A stretch of 64,000 bases of DNA from Homarus americanus (lineage: Eukaryota; Arthropoda; Malacostraca; Decapoda; Nephropidae). Of this stretch, positions 11,167-26,100 are shown piece after piece (within the stretch, counting starts at the first letter, position 1; each line of letters opens with the position of its first letter). The notes beneath the pieces were generated by a model. It did not search any database, was not told the DNA's origin, and worked only from the letters and a program-made list of their open reading frames with translations. Location of the stretch: NCBI RefSeq assembly GCF_018991925.1, contig NW_024735503.1:4880762-4944761 (forward strand). The letters run 5' to 3'. A program made the translations under genes and the position numbers.

Positions 11167-14100
11167 AAAAGTCGATAATCTACTTTCCCGAAAAGTAGAT
11201 AATCTACTTTTCGGGAAAGTAGATAACCAACCAACTTTCCCGGAAAGTAGATAATTCCCATTTTCTATGGGTATTAGGTAATATTTCCCAAAACGTCGAC
11301 AATCTACTTCGAAAAGTCGATAATCTACTTTACTGAAAAGTAGATAATCTACTTTCGGAAATAAATAACCAACCAACTTTCGGAAAGTAGATATTTCCAT
11401 TTTCTATTATACAAATTTCCCGTTTTCTATGATAATCTACTTCGCAAAATTAGGTAATATTTCTCCAAATTCGATAATCTACTTCCACGAAAGTAGATAA
11501 TCTACTTTTCCGGAAAGTAGATAACCAACCAACTTTCCCGGAAGTAGATAATTCCCATTTTCTATGATACAAATTTCCCGTTTTCTATGATAATCTACTT
11601 CACAAAATTAGTAATATTTCCCCAAAATTCGATAATCTACTTACGAAAAGTCGATAATCTACTTTCCCAAGTAGATAATCTACTTTTCGGGAAAATAGAA
11701 TAACCAACAACTTCCGGAAAGTAGATATTTCCCATTTTCTATGATACACAAGTTTCCGTTTTCTATGATAATATACTTCGGAAAAATGGTAATATTTCCC
11801 AAAAGTCGACAATCTACTTCCCCGAAAAGTCGATAATCTACTTTACTGAAAGTAGATAATCTACTTTCGGAGAGATAAATAATCCAACTTTCTCGGAAAG
11901 TAGATTTTCCATTTTCTATTAGGTATTAGGTAATATTTCCCAAATGTCGACAATCTACTTCACAAAAAGTCGATAATCTACTTTACTGAAAAGTAGATAA
12001 TCTACTTTTCGGGAAAGTAAATAACCAACCAACTTTCCCGGAAAGTAGATATTTCCATTTTCTATTATACAATTTCCCGTTTTCTATGATAATCTACTTC
12101 GCAATTAGTAATATTTCCCCAAAATTCGATAATCTACTTCACAAAGTCGATAATCTACTCCCGAAAATAGATAATCTACTTTTCGGGAAAATAATCAACT
12201 CAACTTTCGATAGATATTTCCCATTTTCTGATACAATTTCGTTTTCTATGATAATCTACTTCGCAAAATTAGGTAATATTTCCCCAAATTCGATAATCTA
12301 CTTCACGAGTCGATAATCTACTTTCCCGAAAAGTAGATAATCTACTTTCGGAAATAGATAACCAACAACTTTCCGGAAGTAGATATTTCCCATTTTCTAT
12401 GATACAAATTTCCCGTTTTCTATGATAATCTGCCGCAAAATTAGGTAATATTTCCCCAAAATTCGATAATCTACTTCACGAAGTCGATAATCTACTTTAC
12501 TGAAAGTAGATAATCTACTTTTTCAGGAAAGTAGAAAACCAACTTTCTCGGAAAGTAGATATTTCCATTTTGCCAAATTGTTAAGTAATATTTCCCCAAA
12601 ACGCCGATAATCTACTTCGAAAGTCGATAATCTACTTTACTGAAAAGTAGATAATCTACTTTCGGGAAGTAGATAACAACCAACTTTCGGAAAGTACATA
12701 TTTCATTTCTATAATACAAATTTCCCGTTTTCTATGATAATCTACTTCTAAAATAGGTAATATTTCCAAAATTCGATAATCTCTTCACGAAAAGTCGATA
12801 ATCTACTTTCGTAGATAATCTACTTTTCGGAATAAATAACAATAACTTTCCCGGAAAGTAGATATTTCCCATTTTCTATGATACAAGTTTCCGTTTTCTA
12901 TGATAATATACTTCGGAAAATTAGGTAATATTTAAAAGTCGACAATCTACTTCCCCGAAAAGTCGATAATCTACTTTACTGAAAAGTAGATAATCTACTT
13001 TTCGGGAGAAAATAACCAACTTTCTCCGGAAAGTGAATATTCCCATTTCTATTAGGTATTAGGTAATATTTCCCAAAACGTCGACAATCTACTTCCCCGA
13101 AAGTCGATAATCTACTTTACTGAAAAATAGATAATCTACTTTTCGATAAATAACCAACCAACTTTCGGAAAGTAGATATTTCCCATTTTCTATTGATACA
13201 AATTTCCCGTTTTCTTGATAATCTACTTCGCAAAATTAGTATTTAAAATTCGATAATCTACTTCACGAAAAGTCGATAATCTACTTTCCAGTAGATAATC
13301 TACTTTCGGGAAAATAAATAAACCAACTTTCGGAAAGTAGATATTTCCCATTTTCTATTATACAAATTTCCGTTTTCTATGATAATCTACTTCATAAAAT
13401 TAGGTAATATTTCCCCAAAAATTCGATAATCTACTTCACGAAAAGTCGATAATCTACTTTCCCGAAAAAGTAGATAATCTACTTTCCAGGAAAGTAAATA
13501 ACCAATAACTTTCCGGAGAAGTAGATATTTCCCATTTTCTATGATACAAATTTCCGTTTTCTATGATAATCTACTTCTCAAATGGAATATCTTCCCCCAA
13601 ATTCGATAATCTACTTCCCGAAAAGTCGATAATCACTTTCCCGAAAAGTAGATAATCTACTTTTCGGAAGAAATAAATAACCAACAACTTTCCCGGAAAG
13701 TAGATATTTCCCATTTTCTGTGATACAAGTTTCCCCGATTTCTATGATAATATACTTCGGAAAATTGATATATTTCCCAAAGTCGACAATCTACTTCCCC
13801 GAAAAGTCGATAATCTACTTACTGAAAAGTAGATAATCTACTTTCAGAAAGAGATAACCAACTTTCTCGGAAAGTAGATATTTCCCATTTTACTATTAGA
13901 TTAGTAATATTTCCAAAACGTCGACAATCTGAAAAGTCAGATATCTACTGCAAAAAGTAGATAATCTACTTTTCGGAAATAAATAACCAACCAACTTTCC
14001 CGGAAAGTAGATATTTCCCCATTTTCTATTATACAAATTTCCGTTTTCTATGATAATCGCTATTAGGTAATATATTTTAAAATTCGATAATCTACTTCAC

Positions 14101-17100
14101 GAAAGTCGATAATCACTTTCCAAAGTAGATAATCTACTAGGAAAACGTCAACAATAAACCGGAAAGTATTTCCCATTTCTATTATACCAAATTTCCGTTT
14201 TCTATGATAATCTACTTCACTAAAAATGGGTAATATTTCCCCCAAATTCCGATAATCTACTTCACGAAAAGTCGATATAATCTACTTTCGAAAAGTAGAT
14301 AATCTACTTTTCGAGAAATAAATAACCAACAACTTTCGGAAAGTAGATAATTCCCATTTTCTATGATACAAATTTTCCCGTTTTCTATGATAATCTACTT
14401 CGAAAATTAGGTAATATTTCCCCCAAAAATTGATAATCCTTTAAAAGTCGATAATCTACTTTTGCTGAGAATAATCTACTTTTCAGGAAGAAATAGATAA
14501 CCAACTTTCTCCGGAAAGTAGATATTTCCCATTTCTATTAGGTGTTAGTTAATATTCCCCAAAGCGTCAACAATCTACTTCCCGAAGTCGATAATCTACT
14601 TATTGAAAGTAGATAATCTACTTTCGGGAAATAAACTAACCAACCAACTTTCGGAAAGTAGATATTTCCCATTTTCTGTATACCAAATTTCGTTTCTATG
14701 ATAATCTACTTCATAAAATTAGGTAATATTTTAAATTCGATAATCTACTTCCACGAAAATAGATAACCAATAACTTTCGGAAAGTAGATATTTCCCATTT
14801 TCTGTGATACAAATTTTACGTTTTCTATGATAATCTACTTCGCAGAATTAGGTAATATTTCCCCCAAAATTCGATAATCTACTTCACGAAGTCGATAATC
14901 TACTTTCGAAAAGTAGATAATCTACTTTCGAGAAAAATAACCAATAACTTTCGGAAGAGTAGATATTTCCCATTTTCTATGATACAAGTTTCAAATACTA
15001 TGATAATATGCTTCGGAGAATTAGTAATAAAAATTCGATAATCTACTACGAGTGGGTAAATAACCTTTTCCTGAAAGTAGATAAATCTACTTTTCGGGAA
15101 ATAGAAATAACCAACTTTCTCCGGAAGTAGATATTTCCCATTTTTCTGTGGGTATTAGGTAATATTTCCCCCAAAATTCGACAATCTACTTCCCAAAAGT
15201 CGATAATCTACTTTGCTGAAAAGATGGATAATCACTTTTCGGGAAAAGATCAAATCTTAATAACTTTCTGAAAGTAGATATTTCCCATTTCTATTATACA
15301 AATTTCCCGTTTCTATGATAATCTACTTCGCAAAATTAGGTAATATTTCCTAAAATTCGATAATCTGCTTCACGAAAAGTCGATAATCTACTTTCCCGAA
15401 AAATAGATAATCTACTTTTCGGAAAATAACCAACATAACTTTCCGGAAAGAAGTAAATATTTCCCATTTTATGATACAAATTTCCCGTTTTCTATGATAA
15501 TACTTCTTGCAAAAATTAGGTAACATTTCCCCAAATTCGATAATCTACCAAAAGTCGATATCTACTTTCCCAAATAAATAATCTACTTTTCGAGAAAATG
15601 AAATAACCAATAACTTTCGGAAAGTAGATATTTTCCCATTTTCTATAATACAAAATTTCCGTTTTCTATGATAATCTACTTCAAATTGGGTAATATTTCC
15701 CCAAAATTCGATAATCTACTTACGAAGTCGATAATCTACTTTACCGAAAAAGTAGATAATCTACTTTTAGGAAAATGAAAACCAACTTTCTCGGTAGATA
15801 TTTCCCATTTTCTATTAGGTGATGAGTAATATTTCCCAAAACTTCGACAATCTACTACGAAAAGTCGATAATCTACTTTTGCAAAAGTAGATAATACTTT
15901 TCGAGGAATCAACCAACAACTTTCAAAGTAGATATTTCCCATTTTCTATGATACAAATTTCCCGATTTCTATGATAAAACCTTCGAAAAAGTCAGTATCT
16001 TCACAAAGATTCGATAATCTACTTCACGAGTAGATAATGCTTTCGGGAAAAATAACCAACCAACTTTCCCGGAAGTAGATATTTCCCATTTCTAATACAA
16101 CCTTTCTGTGATAATATACTTCAAAAAATTCGATAATATCCCGAAAAGTCGATAATCTACTTCAAAAGTAGATAATCTACTTTTCGGGAAGTAAATATAA
16201 CCAACTTTCCGGAAAGTAGATATTTCCCATTTTCTATTATACAAATTTCCCGTTTCTGTGATAATCTGCTTCGCAAAATTAGGTAATATTTTCCCAAAAT
16301 TCGATAATCTACTTCACGAAAAGTCGATAATCTACTTTCCCGAAAATAGATAATCTACTTTTTGAGAATGAAATAACAATAACTTTCGGAAAGTAGATAT
16401 TTCCCATTTTTCTATTATACAATTTCCCGTTTTCTATGATAATCTGCTTCGGAAAGTGGTAATATTTCTAAATTCGATAATCCTACTTCACGAAAAGTCG
16501 ATAATCTACTTTACTGAAAAGTAGATAATGCTTTCAAAATAAATAACACAACTTTCCGAAGTAGATATTTCCTTTTTCTGATACAAATTCCGTTTTCTAT
16601 GATAATATACTTCCGAAAATTAGGTAATATTTCCCAAAAAGTCGACAATCTACTTCCCCAGTCGATAATCTACTTTACTGAAAAGTAGATAATCTACTTT
16701 TCGGGAAATGAAATAACCAACTTTCTCGGAAGTAGATATTTATTTTCTATGGTATTAGGTAATATTTCCCCAAAACGTCGACAATCTACTTCACGAAAAT
16801 TCGATAATCTGCTTTACTGAAAAGTGAATCTACTTTTCGAGGAAATGAAACCAACCAACTTTCGGAAGTGAATATTTCCCATTTTCTGTTATACAAATTT
16901 CCCGTTTCTATGATAATCTACTTCACAAAATTAGGTAATATTTCTCCAAAATTCGATAATCTACTTCCACGAAAGTAGATAATCTACTTTTCGGGAAAAT
17001 AAATAACCAACAACTTTCGGAAAGTAGATATTTCCCATTTTCTATGATACAAATTTCCCGTTTTCTGATAATCTACTTCGCAAAATTAGGTAATATTTCC

Positions 17101-20100
17101 CCAAAATTCGATAATCTACTTCACGAAAAGTCGATAATCTACTTTCGAAATAGATAATCTACTTTTCGGAAATAAATAACCAACCAACTTCCGGAAGTAG
17201 ATATTTCCCATTTCTATGATACAAATTTCCCGTTTTCTATGATAATCTACTTCGAAAAATTAGGTAATATTTCCCCAAAATTCGATAATACTTGAAGTCG
17301 ATAATCTACTTTAAGTAGATAATCTACTTTCGGAAAATAAATAACCAACTTTCTCTAAAATATTTCCCTTTCTATTAATTTGGCATTATTTTCCCCAAAT
17401 TCGACAATCTACTTCCCGAAAAGTCGATAATCTACTTACTGAAAAGTAGATAATCTACTTTTCGAAATCAAATAACAACCAACTTTCCCGGAAAGTAGAT
17501 ATTTCCCATTTTCTATTATACAAATTTCGTTTTCTGATAATCTACTTCGCAAAATTAGGTATATTTCCCCAAATTCGATAATCTACTTCACGAGTCGATA
17601 ATCTACTTTCCGAAAAGTAGATAATCTACTTTCGGGAAATAAATAACAACCAACTTTCCGGAAAGTAGATATTTCCCATTTATGATACAAATTTCGTTTT
17701 CTATGATAATCTACTTCGCAAATTAGGTAATATTTCCCCAAAATTCGATAATCTACTTCACGAAAAGTCGATAATCTACTTTCGAAAATGAATAATCTAC
17801 TTTAATCTACTTCGCAAAATTAGGTAATATTTCCCAAAATTCGATAATCTACTTCACGAAAAGTCGATAATCTACTTTACTGAAAAGTAGATAATCTACT
17901 TTTCGGAAAATAAACAACTTTTCGGAAAGTAGATATTTCCCATTTTCTGTACAGGAATTAGGTAATATTTCCCAAAATCGACAATCTACTTCCACGAAAG
18001 TCGATAATCTACTTTCCCGAAAAGTAGATAATCTACTTTTCGGGAAATAAAATAACCAACAACTTTCCGGAAAGTAGATATTTCCCATTTCTCTATTATA
18101 ATTTCCGTTTTCTATGATAATCTACTTCGCAAAATTAGGTAATATTTCCCCAAAAATTCGATAATCTACGCTTACGAAGTAGATAATCTACTTTTAAGGA
18201 AAGTAGATAACCAACCAACTTTCCCGGAAAGTAGATATTTCCCATTTTCTATTATACAAATTTCCCGTTTTCTATGATAATCTACTTCGCAAAATTAGGT
18301 AATATCTACAATTCGATAATCTACTTCCACGAAAAGTCGATAATCTACTTTCCCGAAAAGTAGATAATCTACTTTTCAAAGAATGAATAACCAACAACTT
18401 TCCGGAAAGTAGATATTTCATTTTCTATGATACAAATTTCGTTTCTATGATAATCTACTTCGCAAAATTAGGTAATATTTCCCCAAAATTCGATAATCTA
18501 CTTCACGAAGTCGATAATCTACTTTACTGAAAGTAGATAATCTACTTTCGGGAAAGTAGAAAACCAACTTTCTCGGAAAGTAGATTTTCCCATTTTCTAT
18601 TAGGTGATAGGTAATATTTCCCAAAACGTCGACAATCTACTTCCGAAAAGTCGATAATCTACTTTACTGAAAAGTAGATAATCTACTTTTCGGAAAGTAG
18701 ATACCAACCAACTTTCCCGGAAAGTAGATATTTCCCATTTTCTATGATACAAATTTCCGTTTTCTATGATAATCTACTTCGCAAAATTAGGTAATATTTC
18801 CCACAAATTCGATAATCTACTTCCACGAAAGTCGATAATCTACTTTCCGAAAAGTAGATAATCTACTTTTCGGAAAGTAGATAACAACAACTTTCCCGGA
18901 AAGTAGATATTTCCCATTTTCTATGATACAAATTTCCCGTTTTCTATGATAATCTACTTCGGAAAATTAGGTAATATTTCCCAAAGTCGATAATCTACTT
19001 CCCCGAAAAGTAGATAATCTACTTTTCGGAAAGTAGATAACCAACCAACTTTCGGAAAGTAGATATTTCCCATTTTCTATTATACAAATTTCCCGTTTTC
19101 TATGATAATCTACTTCAAAAAGGTAATATTTCCCCAAATTCGATAATCTACTTCACGAAAAGTCGATAATCTACTTTCCGAAAGTAGATAATCTACTTTT
19201 CGAATGAATAACCAACAACTTTCGGTAATTTCCCATTTTCTATGATACAAATTTCCCGTTTTCTATGATAATATGCTTCGCAAAATTAGGTAATATTTCC
19301 CCAAAAGATGACAATCTACTTCGAAAGGTGATAATCTACTTTACTGAAAAGTAGATAATCTACTTTTCAAAATAAATAACAACTTTCCCGGAAAGTAGAT
19401 ATTCCCATTTTCTGTTACAAATTTCGTTTTCTATGATAATCTACTTCGGAAAATTAGGTAATATTTCCCAAAATTCGATAATCTACTTCCCGAAAAGTCG
19501 ATAATCCTACTTTCACGAAAAGTAGATAATCTACTTTCGGGAAAATAGATAACCAACTTTAAAATAAATATTTTCCCATTTCTATTAGAGTTAGGTAATA
19601 TTTCAAAACGTTGACAATCTACTTCCCCGAAAAGTCGATAATCTACTTTACTGAAAAGTAGATAATCTACTTTTTCGGAAAATAACCAACAACTTTCCGG
19701 AAAGTAGATATTTTCCCATTTTCTATGATACAAATTTTCCGTTTTCTATGATAATCTACTTCAAAATTAGGTAATATTTCCCCAAAATTCGATAATCTAC
19801 TTCACACGAAAGTCGATAATCTACTTTCCCGAAAAGTAGATAATCTACTTTTCGGGAAATAGATAACAACAACTTTCCGGAAAGTAGATATTTCCCATTT
19901 TCTATGATACAAATTTCCGTTTTTCTATGATAATCTACTTCACAAAATTAGGTAATATTTCCCAAAATTCGATAATCTACTTCCACGAAAAGTCGATAAT
20001 CTACTTTCGAAAAGTAGATAATCTACTTTCGGAAAGTAGATAACCAACCAACTTTTGAAGTAGATATTTCCCATTTCTATATACAAATTTCCGTTTTCTA

Positions 20101-23100
20101 TGATAATCTACTTCCAAAATTAGGTAATATTTCCCAAAAATTCGATAATCTACTTCCGAAGTCGATAATCTACTTTCCCGAAAAGTAGATAATCTACTTT
20201 CGGAAAGTAGATAACAACCAACTTTCCGGAAGTAGATATTTCCCATTTTCTATGATACAAGTTTCCCGTTTTCTATGATAATATACTTCGGAAAATTAGG
20301 TAATATTTCCCAAAATTCGACAATCTACTTCCACGAAAAGTCGATAATCTACTTTACTGAAAAGTGAATCTACTTTTCGGAGAAAATAAATAACCAACTT
20401 TCTCCGGGAAAGTAGATATTTCCCATTTTCTATTAGGTATTAGGTAATATTTCCCAAAACGTCGACAATCTACTTCCCCGAAAAGTCGATAATCTACTTT
20501 ACTGAAAAGTAGATAATCTACTTGGGAAAGTAAATAACCAACCAACTTTCGGAAAGTAGATATTTCCCATTTTCTATGATACAAATTTCCCGTTTTCTAT
20601 GATAATCTACTTCATAAAAATTAGGTAATATTTCCTCCAAAATTCGATAATCTACTTCCACGAAAAGTAGATAATCTACTTTCGGGAAGTAGATAACCAA
20701 TAACTTTCCGGAAAGTAGATAATTCCCAATTTCTATGATACAATTCCGTTTTCTATGATAATCTACTTCGCAATTAGGTATATTTCCCAAAATTCGATAA
20801 TCTACTTCCACGAAAAGATAATCTACTTTCCCGAAAAGTAGATAATCTACTTTTCGAGAATGAATAACCAACCAACTTCCGGAAAGTAGATATTTCCCAT
20901 TTTCTGATACAAGTTTCCGTTTTCTATGATAATATGCTTCGGAAAATTAGGTAATATTTCCCAAAAATTCGATAATCTACTTCCACGAAAAGTCGATAAT
21001 CTACTTTACTGAAAAGTAGATAATCTACTTTTCGGGAAAATGAATAACCAACTTTTCGGAAAGTAGATATTTCCCATTTTCTGTTACGTATTAGGTAATA
21101 TTTCCCAAATGTCGATAATCTACTTCCCGAAAAGTCGATAATCTACTTTACTGAAAAGTAGATAATCTACTTTTCGGAAATGACCAACAACTTTCTCCGG
21201 AAAGTAGATATTTCCCATTTTCTATGATACAAATTTCCCGTTTTCTGATAATATACTTCGGAAAATTAGGTAATATTTCCAAAAAGTCGACAATCTACTT
21301 CCCGAAAAGTCGATAATCTACTTTACTGAAAAGTAGATAATCTACTTTTCGAAGATAACCAACTTCTCGGAAAGTAGATATTTCCCATTTTCTATTAGGT
21401 ATAGGTAATATTTCAAAACGTTGACAATCTACTTCCCCGAAAGTCGATAATCTACTTTACTGAGAAAGTAGATAATCTACTTTTCAGAATAAATCATCAA
21501 CCAACTTTCGGAAAGTAGATATTTCCATTTTCTATGATACAAATTTCCCGTTTCTATGATAATCTACTTCGCAAAATTAGGTAATATTTCCACAAAATTC
21601 GATAATCTACTTCCACGAAAAGTCGATAATCTACTTTTCCGGTAGATAATCTACTTTTCGGAAGTCAAATAATAACAACTTCCCGGAAAGTAGATATTTC
21701 CCATTTTCTATGATACAAATTTCCGTTTTTCTATGATAATCCTTCATAGAATTAGGTAATATTTCCCCCAAAATTCGATAATCTGCTACGAAAAGTCGAT
21801 AATCTCTTTCGAAAAGTAGATAATCTACTTTCGGAAATGAATAACCAACAACTTTCGGAAGTAGATATTTCCCATTTTCTATTATACAAATTTCCGTTTT
21901 CTATGATAATCTACTTATAAAAATTAGGTAATATTTCCCCAAAAATTCGATAATCTACTACCGAAAAGTCGATAATCTACTTTCCGAAAGTAGATAATCT
22001 ACTTTTCAGAAATAGATAACCAACCAACTTTCCGGAAGTAGATTTTCCCATTTTCTATGATGAAATTTCCCGTTTCTTGATAATCTCTTCTAAAATTAGG
22101 TAATATTTCCCCAAAATTCGATAATCTACTTCACGAAAAGTCGATAATCTACTTTTACCGAAAAGTAGATAATCTACTTTTCAAGAATGAATAACCAATA
22201 ACTTTCCCGAAAGTAGATATTTCCCATTTTCTATGATACAATTTCCCGTTTTCTATGATAATCTACTTCACTTAAAATTAGGTAATATTTCCCCAAATTC
22301 GATAATCTACTTCCACGAAAAGTCGATAATCTACTTTACTGAAAAGTAGATAATCTACTTTTCAGGAAAGTAGAAAACCAACTTTCTCGGAAGTAGATAT
22401 TTCCCATTTTCTATTAGGTATTAGGTAATATTTTAAAACATGACAATCTACTTCCCCGAAAGTCGATAATCTACTTTACTGAAAAGTAGATAATCTAGCA
22501 CTAAAATCGAATAACCAATAACTTTCGGAAAGTACATATTTCCATTTTCTGTGATACAATTTCCGTTTTCTATGATAATCTGCTTAAAATTAGGTAATAT
22601 TTCACAAAATTCGATAATCTACTTCACGAAAAGTCGATAATCTACTTTCGAAAGTAGATAATCTACTTTCGGAAATCGATAAAATAACTTTCGGAAAGTA
22701 GATATTTCCCATTTTCTATGATACAAGTTTCCGTTTTCTATGATAATATACTTCGGAAGAATTTGGTAATATTTCCCAAAAGTCGACAATCTACTTCCCC
22801 GAAAAGTAGATAATCTACTTTTCGGGAAGTAGATAACTCAACCAACTTTCCCGGAAAGTAGATATTTCATTTTCTATTATACAAATTTCCGTTTTCTATG
22901 ATAATCTACTTCGCAAAATTAGGTAATATTTCCCCCAAAATTCGATAATCTACTTCACGAAAAGTCGATAATCTACTTTGAAAAGTAGATAATCTACTTT
23001 CAGGAAAATAAATAACCAACAACTTTCCGGAAAGTAGATATTTCCATTTCTGTGATACAAGTTTCCCGATTTCTATGATAATATGCCGGAAATTAGGTAA

Positions 23101-26100
23101 TATTTCCCAAAAGTCGACAATCTACTTCCCGAAAGTCGATAATCTACTTTATGAAAGTAGATAATCTACTTTCGGAGAAATAAATAACCAACTTTCTCAG
23201 GAAGTAGATATTTCCATTTTCTATGATACAAATTTCCGTTTTCTGTGATAATATACTTCGGAGAATTGGTAATATTTCCCAAAAGTCGACAATCTAACTG
23301 AAAAGTCGATAATCTACTTTACTGAAAAGTAGATAATCTACTTTTCGAGAATAAATAACAACTTTCTCGGAAGTAGATATTTCCCATTTCTCTAAATTAT
23401 TAGGTAATATTTCCCAAAACGTTGACAATCTACTTCCCGAAAGAAATCGATAATCTACTTTGTTGAAAAGTAGATAATCTACTTTTTCGGGAAAATATCA
23501 ACAACAACTTTCCGATAGATATTTCCCATTTTCTATGATACAAATTTCCCGTTTTCTATGATAATCTACTTCACAAAATTAAGTATATTTCCCAAAATTC
23601 GATAATCTACTTCACGAAAAGTCGATAATCTACTTCCGAAAAGTAGATAATCTACTTTTCGGGAAGCTCAAATAACCAATAACTTCCCGGAAAGATTTCC
23701 CATTTTCTATGATACAAATTTCCGTTTTCTATGATAATCTACTTCGCAAAATTAGGTAATATTTCCCCAAAATTCGATAATCTACTTCCACAAAAGTCGA
23801 TAATCTACTTCCGAAAATAGATAATCTACTTCGGAAAGTAGATAACCAACCAACTTCCCGGAGTAGATATTCCCATTTTCTATTATACAAATTTCCGTTT
23901 TCTATGATAATCTACTCAAAAATTAGGTAATATTTCACAAAATTCGATAATCTACTTCACGAAAAGTCGATAATCTACTTTCGAAAGTAGAGATTATCTA
24001 CTTTCGGGAAAGTAAATAACTCAACCAACTTTCCCGGTAGATATTTCCCATTTTCTATGACAAGTTCCGTTTCTATGATAATATACTTCGGAAAAAAGGT
24101 AATATTTCCCAAAGTCGACAATCTACTCGAAAAGTCGATAATCTACTTTACTGAAAAGTAGATAATCTACTTTTCGAAAGTAGATAACCAACTTTCTGAA
24201 AGTAGATATTTCCATTTTCTATTAGGTATTAGGTAATATTTCCCAAAACGTCGACAATCTACTCGAGTCGATAATCTATCACTGAAGTAGATAATCTACT
24301 TTTCAAAAGTAGATAACCAACCAACTTTCCGGAAAGTATATATTTCCCATTTTCTATTATTACAAATTTCCGTTTTCATGATAATTCTCGTTTAGTAATA
24401 TTTATATTCGATGATAATCTACTTCCACGAAAGTAGATAATCTACTTTTCGGAAAGTAGATAACAACCAACTTTCCGAAAGTAGATATCCCATTTTCTAT
24501 GATACAAATTTCCCGTTTTCTATGATAATCTACTGCATTAGGTAATATTTCCACAAAAATTGATAATCTACTCACAAAGTCGATAATCTACTTTCCAGTA
24601 GATAATCTACTTTTCGGAAAGTAGATAACCAACCAACTTCCCGGAAAGTAGATATTTCCATTTTCTATGATACAAGTTTCCCGTTTCTATGATAATATAC
24701 TCGGAAAATTAGGTAATATTTCCCAAGTCGACAACCTATTTCGAAAGTCGATAATCTACTTACTGAAAAGTAGATAATCTACTTTTCGGTGCAGATAACC
24801 AACTCGAAAGTAGATATTCCCATTTCTTATTATAGGTAATAGGTAATATTCCCAACAATGATTACATTCCGAAAGTCGATAATCTACTTTACTGAAAGTA
24901 GATAATCTACTGGAAAAAGATAACCAACCAACTTTCCGGAAAGTAGATATTTCCCATTTTCTATTATACAAATTTCGCTTTTCTATGATAATCTACTTCG
25001 CAAAATTAGGTAATATTTCCAAAAATTCGATAATCTACTTCCACGAAAAGTCGATAATCTACTTCCGAAAAGTAGATATCTAATCTACTGGAAAGTAGAT
25101 AATCAACCAACTTCCCGAAAGTAGATATTTCATTTTCTATGATACAAATTTCGTTTATGATAATCTACTTCCAAAATTAGGTAATATTTCCAAAAATTCG
25201 ATAATCTACTCACGAAAGTCGATAATCTACTTCCAGTAGATAATCTACTGGAAAGTAGATAACCAACCAACTTTCCGAAAGTAGATATTTCCCATTTTCT
25301 ATGATACAAATTCCGTTTCTATGATAATCTACTTCGCAAAATTAGGTAATTCTGAATTCGATAATCTACTCAACGAAAGTCGATAATCTACTTTACTGAA
25401 AAGTAGATATCTATTTTCGAGAAAACCAACTTCGGAAAGTAGATATTTCATTATTAGGTATTAGGTAATATTTCCCAAAACGCATACAATCTACTTCGAA
25501 AAGTCGATAATCTACTTTACTGAAAGTAGATAATCTACTTCGGAAAGTAGATAACCAACCAACTTTCCGGAAAGTACATATTTCCCATTTCTATGATACA
25601 AATTTCCGCTTTTATGATAATCTACTTCGCAAATTAGGTAATATTTCCACAAAATTGATAATCTACTTCCACGAAAAGTCGATAATCTATTTTATAGAAA
25701 TCTACTTTCGAAAGTAGATAACTCAACCAACTTCCGAAAGTAGATATTTCATTTCTATGATAAGCTTTCCTGTTTTCTATGATAATATACTTCGAAAATT
25801 TGTAATATTTCCCAGTCGACAATCTACTTCCCCGAAAAGTCGATAATCTACTTTTACTGAAAGTAGAAACTACGAAAGTAGATAACCAACTTTTCGGAAA
25901 AGCAGATTTCATTTTCGCAAATAGGTAATATTTCAAAATCGAATTTCCCGAAAGTCGATAATCTACTTTCCGAAAGTAGATAATCTACTATAGATAACCA
26001 AACCAACTTTCCCGAGTAGATATTTCCCATTTTCTATTATAAATTTCCCGTTTTATGATAATCTACTTCGCAAAATTAGTAATATTTCAAAATTCGATAA